9,279 nt of DNA from Actinobacteria bacterium UBA5182. Lineage in GTDB: Bacteria; Actinomycetota; UBA4738. Every line of letters starts with the position of its first letter. Position 1 is the stretch's first letter. Positions 1 through 6,802 of this stretch are shown one piece after another. Position numbers and translations under genes: made by a program. Below the pieces are notes generated by a model. It was not told where the DNA came from, did no database searches, and saw only the letters and a program-made list of their open reading frames with translations. The DNA is taken from positions 1-9,279 of the forward strand of contig DHWM01000081.1 of NCBI GenBank assembly GCA_002413185.1. Direction: 5' to 3'.

Positions 1-930
1 GGTCTGTTCGTGGGGCTGATGCTAGGCGTCGGCCTGGCGTTCCTCCGTGAGCGCCTAGACGATCGGCTGCACGGCCGGTCCGATCTGGAGAACGCCATCG
101 GCGCACCGGTCCTCGCGGTGATCCCGCGGGTCCCCGGCTGGCGAAGGCAGCAGGACATCAAGCTCATCACGTTGGCTCAGCCGAAGAGCGCGACGGCCGA
201 AGCCTACCGAAACCTCCGTACCAGCATCACCTTCGCCGCAGCGCAGCGGGGGATGAAAGTCCTCATGGTGGCGAGCCCATCAGCCGGCGAGGGAAAGACC
301 ACCACCGCCGCCAACCTGGCGGTCGTGCTGGCCGACGCCAAGAAGCGCGTGGTGCTCGTGTCCGCGGACCTGCGCAAGCCCAGGATCCACAAGTTCTTCG
401 GGCTCTCCAACGACTCCGGGCTGTCGAAGGTGTTGAGCGAGGAAACCAAGTCTTGGGAAGCGCTCCAGAACCCCAGTATCGAGAATCTGCGGATCATGGC
501 GAGCGGGCCGCCTCCTTCCCGCCCGGCCGAGCTCTTGCAGTCCGAGCAGATGGGGAGCCTCATCGCCGAGCTTCGCCAGGTGGCCGACTTCGTCATCCTG
601 GACACGGCGCCGGTCCTGCTGGTCGCCGACGCCCTGGCCCTCGTCCCGCTGGTCGACGGCGTGCTCTTCGTCTCCGACGCCGACGGCACCTCGCGCGGTG
701 CCGTGGCCCACGCCAGGGAGCAGATGGACCAGGTCAACGCCCCTGTCATCGGCGCGATCCTCAACAACTTCGATCCCACCCGGGCCCGCTATTACGGCTA
801 CTACTACGGGTATCGCGGATACCGGTACCGCTACGGTGCGGACTACGGCTACACCTACGGTGACGGCGAGGGACGGCGAAGGCGGGACGCCATCGAGGCC
901 GTGGACGAACGCGAGCGCCAGCGCTCTTAG
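1..930 (+). CDS. Wzc/CapB-type bacterial tyrosine kinase (BY-kinase) of polysaccharide export, 5' partial
   Basis: This is the C-terminal part of a chain-length determinant / tyrosine autokinase. Such proteins sit in the inner membrane, and their cytoplasmic kinase domain phosphorylates a tail of tyrosines in trans to control polymerisation and export of capsule or exopolysaccharide. The frame is open from base 1, so the gene begins upstream; the GTG at 10 is not a real start. Numbering residues from base 1, the order is: a Gly-rich hydrophobic stretch (1-15), read as the second Wzz transmembrane helix; a short linker; Walker A SAGEGKTT near residue 92; Walker A' VLVSADLRKPR near 118-128; and Walker B FVILDTAP near 197-204. 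A tail with 12 Tyr in 23 codons (790-858) is followed by an Arg-rich end. The stop overlaps that of the opposing glycosyltransferase. A ParA/MinD ATPase is the alternative, but the Wzz-like start and the Tyr cluster argue strongly for a BY-kinase. Confidence 0.93.
   Translation, partial: GLFVGLMLGVGLAFLRERLDDRLHGRSDLENAIGAPVLAVIPRVPGWRRQQDIKLITLAQPKSATAEAYRNLRTSITFAAAQRGMKVLMVASPSAGEGKTTTAANLAVVLADAKKRVVLVSADLRKPRIHKFFGLSNDSGLSKVLSEETKSWEALQNPSIENLRIMASGPPPSRPAELLQSEQMGSLIAELRQVADFVILDTAPVLLVADALALVPLVDGVLFVSDADGTSRGAVAHAREQMDQVNAPVIGAILNNFDPTRARYYGYYYGYRGYRYRYGADYGYTYGDGEGRRRRDAIEAVDERERQRS
790..858 (+). other. Tyrosine-cluster coding segment of the BY-kinase tail
   Basis: Twelve of 23 codons are Tyr, mixed with Gly and Arg in YYG, YGYR and YRYR patterns. 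In BY-kinases the C-terminal Tyr cluster is the autophosphorylation site. The cluster is long and Arg/Gly-rich here, but its position just before the C-terminus is normal. Confidence 0.8.
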
Positions 931-1892
931 CTGGGAGTCCCTCCTTCCGGCGTTCCACCGATCATCAGCCTCAGGCAAGGGAGCAGAACCGCCCGAGCCA
1001 GTCGTCTGGTCGTTCCCACCGCCAAGAGAGCTCGCAGGCCGAAGCCCAACGACAGGACCGCGCCCAGGGCTCGCCGTCGCCCCCCCTCGAAGTCCAGCGC
1101 CAGGGATTCCACGGACCGCAGTCCCGAGTTGACGCGCCGTCCGGCCTCGCCGTGCGCGACCTCATGGTGCAGGCGCACGGCCGCTCGGCAGACGATACGC
1201 CAGCCGGCCCGGCGAGCGCGACGACAGAGATCGACGTCTTCGTGATAGAGGAAGAATCGCTGGTCGAACCCTCCGAAGTCCTCGAACAGTCGGCGCCTGA
1301 CGCCGAGAAGCGCCCCGGACACCCACGCCAGCTCGACGTCGGCCGTCGGGAAGGGGGGGGCCAGCCAGGGACCGAACCGGCGGTGAAAGCGGACGGGCAA
1401 CAAGGCCCACACAAGGTAGCGACGGAGGGTCGGTTCGTACCCTCCGGTCTCGGATCGGGGACGGCCATCCTCATCGACCTGGAGCGGGGCAACGGCGGCC
1501 ACGCCGGCCGGGACGTCCCACAGCAAACGGGAGACCTGGCCGGGGAGCAGATGCGTGTCCGGGTTGACGAAGAGCAGCCAGTCGCCCTTGCCGAGGGCAG
1601 CGCCCTGGTTCGCCGCCGCGGCGAACCCCCGGTTCGAATCATTGCCGAGGACCGCCACCCCCGGCCTGCCCTCCACGCCCGAGAGCGAGGCGTCGACAGA
1701 GGCGTTGTCCACGACCACGACGCCCCGCACCTCCGGGAGCAGGACGTCGAGCAGCGGGCCCAGACGATCCCCGGAGTTGTAGTTGACGATCACGGCGGTG
1801 GCATCGGCCCTCCGAGCCGTGGCTTCCGTTCCGGCGGGGTCGGCGGCGGGGTCGGGACCGGCGGAGCCTGGTTGGGAGGTCGCCCGGGACAC
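927..1892 (-). CDS. Family 2 glycosyltransferase (rhamnosyltransferase/WbbL-like)
   Basis: This is a predicted cytoplasmic or membrane-associated inverting GT-A transferase that adds a sugar from a nucleotide donor to a lipid-linked or polysaccharide acceptor. The fold starts at residue 32 with AVIVNYNS, followed by VVVVDNAS (58-65), the NxxRGFAAAxNQG segment (84-97) and the acidic metal/nucleotide motif FVNPD (108-112). The acceptor/catalytic region has WVSGALLGVRR (190-200) and the acidic YHEDVDLC (216-223). These match the WbbL-type GT2 group. A hydrophobic, Arg-spaced C-terminal stretch (about 280-313) may bind membrane. The GTG at 1892 is the only start that keeps the first beta strand. 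It gives a 30-residue Ala/Pro/Asp-rich leader and has no Shine-Dalgarno, but a -10-like box lies 8 bases upstream. The gene is divergent from the sulfatase gene and overlaps the kinase stop by 4 bases. The sugar specificity cannot be read. Confidence 0.9.
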   Translation of the reverse strand: MSRATSQPGSAGPDPAADPAGTEATARRADATAVIVNYNSGDRLGPLLDVLLPEVRGVVVVDNASVDASLSGVEGRPGVAVLGNDSNRGFAAAANQGAALGKGDWLLFVNPDTHLLPGQVSRLLWDVPAGVAAVAPLQVDEDGRPRSETGGYEPTLRRYLVWALLPVRFHRRFGPWLAPPFPTADVELAWVSGALLGVRRRLFEDFGGFDQRFFLYHEDVDLCRRARRAGWRIVCRAAVRLHHEVAHGEAGRRVNSGLRSVESLALDFEGGRRRALGAVLSLGFGLRALLAVGTTRRLARAVLLPCLRLMIGGTPEGGTPS

Positions 1893-1900
1893 GGCCGAGG

Positions 1901-1909
1901 AGGCTAGCA
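1901..1909 (-). promoter_or_regulatory. Putative extended -10 (TGCTAGCCT) for the glycosyltransferase, leaderless type
   Basis: Read on the minus strand, TGC-TAGCCT fits an extended -10 of the TGN-TANNNT form. It lies exactly 8 bases before the GTG start, and no GGAGG precedes that start. No convincing -35 is seen. This is a by-eye call. Confidence 0.35.
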
Positions 1910-1938
1910 GAACGCAAAGGACGGCACGGGCCGGTCGC

Positions 1939-1946
1939 TATACTTT
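1939..1946 (+). promoter_or_regulatory. Putative -10 (TATACTTT) for the sulfatase gene, leaderless or nearly so
   Basis: Both TATACT (1939-1944) and TACTTT (1941-1946) fit a -10 box. They lie 10 and 8 bases upstream of the ATG at 1955, so the transcript would start at or a few bases before the start codon. No Shine-Dalgarno precedes the ATG. No clear -35 is seen. Confidence 0.45.
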
Positions 1947-1954
1947 GGACCTGG

Positions 1955-3346
1955 ATGCCTCCCGACGTGCTGGTCATCCTGTGCGACACGGCTCGGGCCG
2001 ACGCCTTCCAACCGTGGAACGAATCGGCGCAGACGCCAATCACTGGCCGACTGGCCAGCCAGGGCCTGTGCTTCTCACAGGCCATTGCCCCAGCGCCGTG
2101 GACCCTGCCCTCGACAGCCTCGATCTTCTCCGGGCGGCTGCCGACGGAGCACGGGATCAGCGGCGACGGCTTTCGATGGGAGGACGGCCGGCCGACGTCC
2201 CCGACCCAGGGCGTACGCTCACTGGCCGGTCCGTGGCTGCCCGAGACGTTCCGGGCGCGTGGCTACCGGACGTGGGCCGCAAGCGCCAACGGATGGGTCA
2301 GCCGATGGGGCGGGTTCGATCGTGGCTTCGACGAGTTCATCGACCTCCGGGAGTCGGTCGGGACCACGAAGGGGCCGCTGGCGTCTCTCGGTCGCGCCAA
2401 GCGGCTCGCCGGGATCGTCGACCGGGGAGGCCGCCAGGCGATTCGCCGGTTCACGGCGGCGGCCGGCCGGAACGGGGCTCCCCTGTTCGCGTTCGTCAAC
2501 CTGATGGAGGTTCACACCCCGTACGACCCGCCCAGACCGTTCTACCCCGACCGGTTCTGGAGCCGTCCCGCCTCTCGCCGCCTCTCCTCCGGCCCGGAGA
2601 GCACGCGCCGGTTCCTTCGCTTCAACGCCGGTCTGGACGAACCCTCCGAAGATTTCGTGGCCCGGATTCGGAGCCTCTATCTCCAAAGCGCCCGGTACGA
2701 GGACTGGCTGCTCGGCGGTTTCGTCGACGCTCTCCAGGCTCGAGGGCGGCCCACCGTGCTGGCGTTGGTCTCGGACCACGGGGAGAACCTCGGCGAGCAC
2801 GGGCTGTTCGTCCACAACTCCTCGCTGCATCAGACCTTGTTGCATGTGCCGCTTGTGCTGTGGGGGTGGAACGTCGAGGTCGGCCCGGGCCGGCTGGACG
2901 AACCGGTGTCTCTCCTGCACCTCGGCGACTGGTTGCGGAGCCTGGCGGACGGCGAGCCTCTCTCCACTTCGGGGCAGGCGGTCGTGAGCGAGTACGAGTC
3001 GACCAGCCGGCAGCGCCCCATCCCACCCGATCTTCGGGAACAGCTGGTCGCGAACGGCTCAGGCGGGCCCCCTCCGCTCTTCTTCCACGCAGGGATGGCC
3101 GTTCAAAAAGGCCCGCTGAAGTATGTGGCGACCGAACTGGGCCAGGAATCCCTGTTCGATCTCTCCGCGGATCCTGGAGAGCATCGGGACCTTCTGGAGG
3201 GCCGGCCCTCCGAGGAAACGGGCCAGTTCGCGCCCTTTGCCGAAGCGTGGCGCGACCGGCGTCGCCGGCAGCCGAGCCACGAGGCCGGCGACGTCGCCGA
3301 GGAAGAGATCGCCCAGCAGCTTCGGGCCCTCGGCTATATCGACTGA
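1955..3346 (+). CDS. Sulfatase / alkaline-phosphatase-superfamily hydrolase or phosphotransferase, Thr in the nucleophile position
   Basis: This 463-residue protein belongs to the PF00884 type (sulfatases, phosphonate hydrolases, phosphoethanolamine and phosphoglycerol transferases). Metal-site elements visible are CDTARAD (10-16, Asp11) and VSDHGENLGEHG (272-283, Asp274/His275). NLMEVHTPYDPP (182-193, His187) is the family's substrate-side segment. The sulfatase consensus C/S-x-P-S-R appears as T-L-P-S-T at 50-54, so the formylglycine precursor is replaced by Thr50 and a true sulfatase is unlikely. Thr is the nucleophile in LtaS-like and phosphoethanolamine-transferase relatives, so phosphate- or phosphodiester-type chemistry on an envelope polymer is the better guess. 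No signal peptide or membrane helix is seen from this start, so the protein looks cytoplasmic. The C-terminus QLRALGYID is a common ending in this family. The gene is divergent from the glycosyltransferase, and its last 13 bases overlap the end of the opposing hydrolase gene. Confidence 0.88.
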   Translation: MPPDVLVILCDTARADAFQPWNESAQTPITGRLASQGLCFSQAIAPAPWTLPSTASIFSGRLPTEHGISGDGFRWEDGRPTSPTQGVRSLAGPWLPETFRARGYRTWAASANGWVSRWGGFDRGFDEFIDLRESVGTTKGPLASLGRAKRLAGIVDRGGRQAIRRFTAAAGRNGAPLFAFVNLMEVHTPYDPPRPFYPDRFWSRPASRRLSSGPESTRRFLRFNAGLDEPSEDFVARIRSLYLQSARYEDWLLGGFVDALQARGRPTVLALVSDHGENLGEHGLFVHNSSLHQTLLHVPLVLWGWNVEVGPGRLDEPVSLLHLGDWLRSLADGEPLSTSGQAVVSEYESTSRQRPIPPDLREQLVANGSGGPPPLFFHAGMAVQKGPLKYVATELGQESLFDLSADPGEHRDLLEGRPSEETGQFAPFAEAWRDRRRRQPSHEAGDVAEEEIAQQLRALGYID

Positions 3347-4206
3347 CCCGGCTCGGACGCTGGTGCCGGCGTTCCGGCGGGGCTGCCGGCGCCTCGCTCG
3401 GCGGCCTCGGAGAATGTCTCCCCCAGGAACTGCCCGGCCCGGTCCAGGATGGCCTGTTGGACCTCGATGGACTCGAACCCCTGGAGCCCTCCGCCGGGGA
3501 GGACCTCCACCCGCATCCTCCCCCTCAGCTCCGGGGGGAGCGCCCTGGCCAGCTTGTTCAGCTTCCGCTCCAGCAGCGGGCTCGAGTCCAGATCCTGCCG
3601 GCTGTACAGGAACTCCACCCGGCCGTGGCGGAGCGCCCTCGTCAACCGCGCCCGGAACTCCGCCGGCATCCGCTTCTGCCGGCGGATCAGCGGCCGGATG
3701 GCCTTCTTGAGAACGGGGTTGGATCGAGCCAGCGACGCGACGGTGGTGCGCCGGGCCCGGATCAGAGAGCTGCTCAGCATCCCGGGCGCCAGAACGGGAT
3801 GGCGGATGCAATATGCACCCACGCAGTGCGGCATTTCGGCGGCCATCTGGAGGCTGATCTCACTTCCCAGGCAGTTCCCCATGGTGGCCACGCGGTCGGT
3901 CCCCACCGCGTCCATCCCGAAGCGGATGGCGGCACCGACCTCCTCGACAGGCGGCTCGGACATCAGCCACTCCCGCCTGCTCCCCGTGCTGTCACCCGAT
4001 CCCACGTAGTCCAGGCGAACTGAGGCCAGGCCGTGCTCCTCGGCCAGCCGGCGGGCCGCCCTCGTCCACAGCTGATACCGGTGGCTTCGTCCTGCCGGTC
4101 CGCCTGTGATGAGCGCGACCAGGCCTGCCGGCTGCCCGTCGGGGACGGCGATGACGATCGCCAGGTGGTGGTCCTCGAAGGGAATGAACAGCGGGTACTC
4201 CCTCAT
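3334..4206 (-). CDS. Alpha/beta-hydrolase-fold protein with Cys elbow (GNCLG), last gene of the carrier-protein operon
   Basis: This 290-residue protein has the layout of an alpha/beta hydrolase: an early hydrophobic strand leading to ITGGPAGRSHRY (33-44, oxyanion-loop region), RLDYVGSGDSTG (64-75), the elbow MGNCLGSE (109-116) and the acid strand FLYSRQDLDSS (199-209, Asp205). The usual G-x-S-x-G elbow has Cys112 instead of Ser, as in dienelactone hydrolase. Where the family normally has the catalytic His (G-x-x-H-x-F), the sequence reads GGGLQGFES, with Gln242. The triad is thus Cys-Asp-(Gln), and ordinary esterase activity is doubtful. The start overlaps the stop of the previous gene as ATGA, so translation is probably coupled. 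Paired non-standard hydrolases are known from exosortase-A-associated loci (hydrolases 1 and 2), and this may be a relative. The real reaction is unknown. Confidence 0.82.
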   Translation of the reverse strand: MREYPLFIPFEDHHLAIVIAVPDGQPAGLVALITGGPAGRSHRYQLWTRAARRLAEEHGLASVRLDYVGSGDSTGSRREWLMSEPPVEEVGAAIRFGMDAVGTDRVATMGNCLGSEISLQMAAEMPHCVGAYCIRHPVLAPGMLSSSLIRARRTTVASLARSNPVLKKAIRPLIRRQKRMPAEFRARLTRALRHGRVEFLYSRQDLDSSPLLERKLNKLARALPPELRGRMRVEVLPGGGLQGFESIEVQQAILDRAGQFLGETFSEAAERGAGSPAGTPAPASEPGQSI

Positions 4207-5192
4207 CCCCGGCTGGCCTTTCGCTCAACCGAGCCCGCCGCGACGTCTTCCGTGCCCCCGCCGGGCAAGGAGAGCTCTCGGAGGGCCCAGGAAATCGTGA
4301 TCCCCGTGACCTGCTCGGCCACGTTGCCCAGGACGTCGATCATCTTCACGCCCGGCAGGACCAGGGCGGCCCGCTGCCCCAGCTGCCCGGCTGCGTTGTC
4401 CTGGACCAGCTCCTCGGTGCACGCTGCCCCCAGCTCCCTGAGCCTGGCGGTGAGCTTCGTCACGCCCGGGGTGGCCCGGCCTCGCGCCGAGACGGACACC
4501 ACCAGGGCCGCACCGCTGAACGAGCAGATCTCGGTCAGAAGGTCGACGGCCATCACCTCCTGATAGGCCTCCCTCGACAGTACGAACCCTCGGATGCTGG
4601 CCCACCCCTGCTCCTCGATCTCGTCCCGGATCCGCTGGGTCCCACTCCCTCTCTGGGCCCCCGTTTGAACGATCTCGTGCAGGAGCTGGCTGCGGACGAA
4701 ATCGCGCATCCACTGGGCCCCGTTGGTCACGGGCTCCCACAGGACCATCATCGATATGTCGGTGCGATCGGCGGCCATCGCGGCCACCATCCCCCCGAAC
4801 TTCGTCCCCATGATCCCAGTTCGCTCCACGCCGTCCTGATCGGACATCAGCCGGACGGCGTCGGCGGCCTCGGCCACCGCCGAGGTCACGGAGAACTCGC
4901 TCATGCTGGCCCGGCTGTCGCCGTAACCTCGGCCGTGGAACCGCAGGACCGGGAAGCCGGCCGCGGACAGGGCACGGGCCGTGGCCACCTGCAACTGGGA
5001 CAGGTTGGTCTGCTCCGTCCCCAGCGATGGGCACATCACCAGCCCGAGGGGCATCGCCGAGTGCAGGGGGCGTGACAGCACGGCAACAGTCGAGGTGGAC
5101 CCCAGCGTTGGCTGGAGGAACTCCTCGGAGATTCCCAGTGCAGGGTCCGTGTATCGGCGGAACCGTTCCAGTGTCGCTTCGTCGATCGGCAT
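4203..5192 (-). CDS. Alpha/beta-hydrolase-fold protein with Lys in the nucleophile elbow (GTKFG)
   Basis: This 329-residue protein keeps the hydrolase fold signals LGLVMCPSLGTEQTN (49-63, oxyanion-hole strand and loop) and LRFHGRGYGDS (83-93). Its elbow at 129-133 is G-T-K-F-G, so Lys131 takes the place of the catalytic Ser. No His is evident in the last 100 residues. It is therefore probably not a serine hydrolase and may be a binding, scaffold or acyl-transfer accessory protein. Exosortase-associated hydrolase 2 proteins, as I recall them, have a basic residue in the same place (GLRLG), so kinship is plausible but unproven. The ATG at 5192 has GGAGG 10 bases upstream (5203-5207). The gene begins 18 bases after the ligase stop and ends in an ATGA overlap with the second hydrolase gene, so the two are very likely co-expressed and perhaps form a pair. 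Confidence 0.82.
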   Translation of the reverse strand: MPIDEATLERFRRYTDPALGISEEFLQPTLGSTSTVAVLSRPLHSAMPLGLVMCPSLGTEQTNLSQLQVATARALSAAGFPVLRFHGRGYGDSRASMSEFSVTSAVAEAADAVRLMSDQDGVERTGIMGTKFGGMVAAMAADRTDISMMVLWEPVTNGAQWMRDFVRSQLLHEIVQTGAQRGSGTQRIRDEIEEQGWASIRGFVLSREAYQEVMAVDLLTEICSFSGAALVVSVSARGRATPGVTKLTARLRELGAACTEELVQDNAAGQLGQRAALVLPGVKMIDVLGNVAEQVTGITISWALRELSLPGGGTEDVAAGSVERKASRG

Positions 5193-5202
5193 GCTCTCGA
5201 AG

Positions 5203-5207
5203 CCTCC
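5203..5207 (-). promoter_or_regulatory. Ribosome binding site (GGAGG) of the Lys-elbow hydrolase gene
   Basis: A perfect GGAGG on the minus strand lies 10 bases before the ATG at 5192, inside the 18-base gap after the ligase stop. It supports that start. Confidence 0.7.
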
Positions 5208-5210
5208 AGT

Positions 5211-6794
5211 TCAGGGCGTGAGTGTCGGCGCCCGCTCCTCCAGGATGCGTTGCCGGTCGATCTTGCCGTTCGAGGTGCGAGGCAGGTCATCCATGATAGC
5301 AACCGAGGCTGGGACCATGTACCTGGGAAGGCGCCGGGCCACATGGCGCTTGACGTCGTTCTCGCGGAGCGGCGGGGCGCCCTTCTTCGGCACCACACAG
5401 GCCACGATGGCCGTCCCCCACTGCTCGTGGGGCACCGCCACGGCCGCCGCCTCCAGGATCGAAGGGTGCGAGGTCAGCGCCGCCTCCACCTCGCCCAGCT
5501 CGATCCGGTAGCCCCGGCTCTTGATCTGGTGGTCCCGCCGGCCCAGGAAGTCGTAGGCGCCGTCCTCCCGGAGCCGCACCAGGTCGCCGGTGCGATAGAC
5601 GCGGCCGGGCAGGTCCGGGCGGCGCGGGTCCGGCACCAGGACCTCCGCCGTCTTCTCCGGCTGGCCCCAGTACCCACGCATGACGGTGGGTCCGCGGGCG
5701 AACAGCTCGCCCACCTCGCCCACGCCGCCCACCGCCCCGTCCTCCTTCAGGGCGAAGACCTCTGCGCCGGAGCACGCCGAGCCGATGGGGAGGGTCCGGT
5801 CGTCCTGGGGCAGCTCCTCCACCCGGTGGGCCGTGATGACGTTGGTCTCGGTGGGGCCGTACAGGTTCCACAGCTCGGCCTCCTGGGCCAGCCGGCGCAG
5901 CTCCCTGAGGTGCCTGGTGGGATAGACCTCCCCGGCGAAGGCGATGGTCCGAACCGAGGGAATGGCCCCCGGGCCGGCCACCCGCGTCAACAGCATCAGG
6001 GCCGAGGGCACCGAGTACCACACCGTGATCCGCTCGTCCTGGATGAATCGAAGCAGCGACGGTCCCAGATACGTGTCCTCCTCCGGCACGGGCAGGACCG
6101 CCGCTCGCCCCACCGCCGCCAGATACAGGTCGAACACCGAAAGGTCGAAGTGGAACGGGGCGTGATTGGAGAGCCGATCCTCCGGGCCCACACCGATGGC
6201 GTCTGCGCACCATCGGACGAACGCGAGCGCGTTGCGATGGGTGAGCATCACTCCCTTGGGCACGCCGGTCGAGCCCGAGGTGTAGAGGATGTAGGCCAGG
6301 TCCTCCTCGGTGGCCGGCACGCCGGGGTCCGTGGCGTGGGGATCTGAGGTGGCGTCGCCGAAGCCGACCACCCGTCCCCCCAGGTCCTCTCCGGCCTCGC
6401 CCTCTCCCACCAGGACGACCAGCTCCGGCCGGTTCCCCTCCATGGCCCGGAGGGTCACCCTGGCCGGCTCGGGCTCCCCGACCACCGCCCGGACGGCGCA
6501 GTCCGCCGCGATCATGCCCAGGCGCATCGGCGGGGCCTTCGGATCGAGCGGGACGTACGCCGCGCCGGCCTTGAGGATCCCGTAGATGGCCGCCACGGCT
6601 TCGACCCGCTTGGGCAGACACAGCGCCACCCGGTCGCCCCTGCGAACGCCGCCCTCGATGAGCGCCCGGGCCACCCCGTTCGAGGCCCCCTCCAGCTCGC
6701 CGTAGGTGAGCGAGACCCCCCGGCACCGCACGGCCTCCCGGGAGGGATCGGCGTGGGCCGCCTCGGACACCAGCCGGTGCAGCAGCGCGTCCAC
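5211..6794 (-). CDS. Amino-acid adenylating ligase, stand-alone NRPS A-domain type (PltF/RedM-like)
   Basis: This 527-residue ANL-superfamily enzyme should form an aminoacyl- or acyl-AMP and load it on the operon's carrier protein. Visible core motifs are LTYGEL (29-34), LKAGAAYVPLDP (74-85), YTSGSTGVPKG (171-181, A3), HFDLSVFDLY (215-224, A4), NLYGPTETN (310-318, A5), YRTGD, and the terminal NGKID with Lys511 (A10). Asp217 of A4 is the residue that binds the alpha-amino group in NRPS A-domains, so the substrate is probably an amino acid. Aligned by eye to GrsA, the pocket reads D217 L218 F221 Y260 A285 A287 L311 V319 I320, close to prolyl ligases of the pyrrole pathways. The GTG at 6794 lies 8 bases after the dehydrogenase stop, with GGGA 5 bases before it. 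D-alanine ligase or an exosortase-associated ligase are alternatives. Function as an AMP ligase is secure; the substrate is not. Confidence 0.93.
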   Translation of the reverse strand: MDALLHRLVSEAAHADPSREAVRCRGVSLTYGELEGASNGVARALIEGGVRRGDRVALCLPKRVEAVAAIYGILKAGAAYVPLDPKAPPMRLGMIAADCAVRAVVGEPEPARVTLRAMEGNRPELVVLVGEGEAGEDLGGRVVGFGDATSDPHATDPGVPATEEDLAYILYTSGSTGVPKGVMLTHRNALAFVRWCADAIGVGPEDRLSNHAPFHFDLSVFDLYLAAVGRAAVLPVPEEDTYLGPSLLRFIQDERITVWYSVPSALMLLTRVAGPGAIPSVRTIAFAGEVYPTRHLRELRRLAQEAELWNLYGPTETNVITAHRVEELPQDDRTLPIGSACSGAEVFALKEDGAVGGVGEVGELFARGPTVMRGYWGQPEKTAEVLVPDPRRPDLPGRVYRTGDLVRLREDGAYDFLGRRDHQIKSRGYRIELGEVEAALTSHPSILEAAAVAVPHEQWGTAIVACVVPKKGAPPLRENDVKRHVARRLPRYMVPASVAIMDDLPRTSNGKIDRQRILEERAPTLTP

Positions 6795-6802
6795 GGGCGT
6801 CC

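Noticed and set aside
1898..1903. AGGAGG on the plus strand, as a ribosome binding site
   Set aside because: No start codon lies at a suitable distance on that strand. The sulfatase ATG is over 50 bases away.
1783..4023. A 746-codon plus-strand frame across the sulfatase and hydrolase genes
   Set aside because: It is in a different frame from the sulfatase, reads as Arg/Pro/Gly-rich shadow, and matches no family I recognise.
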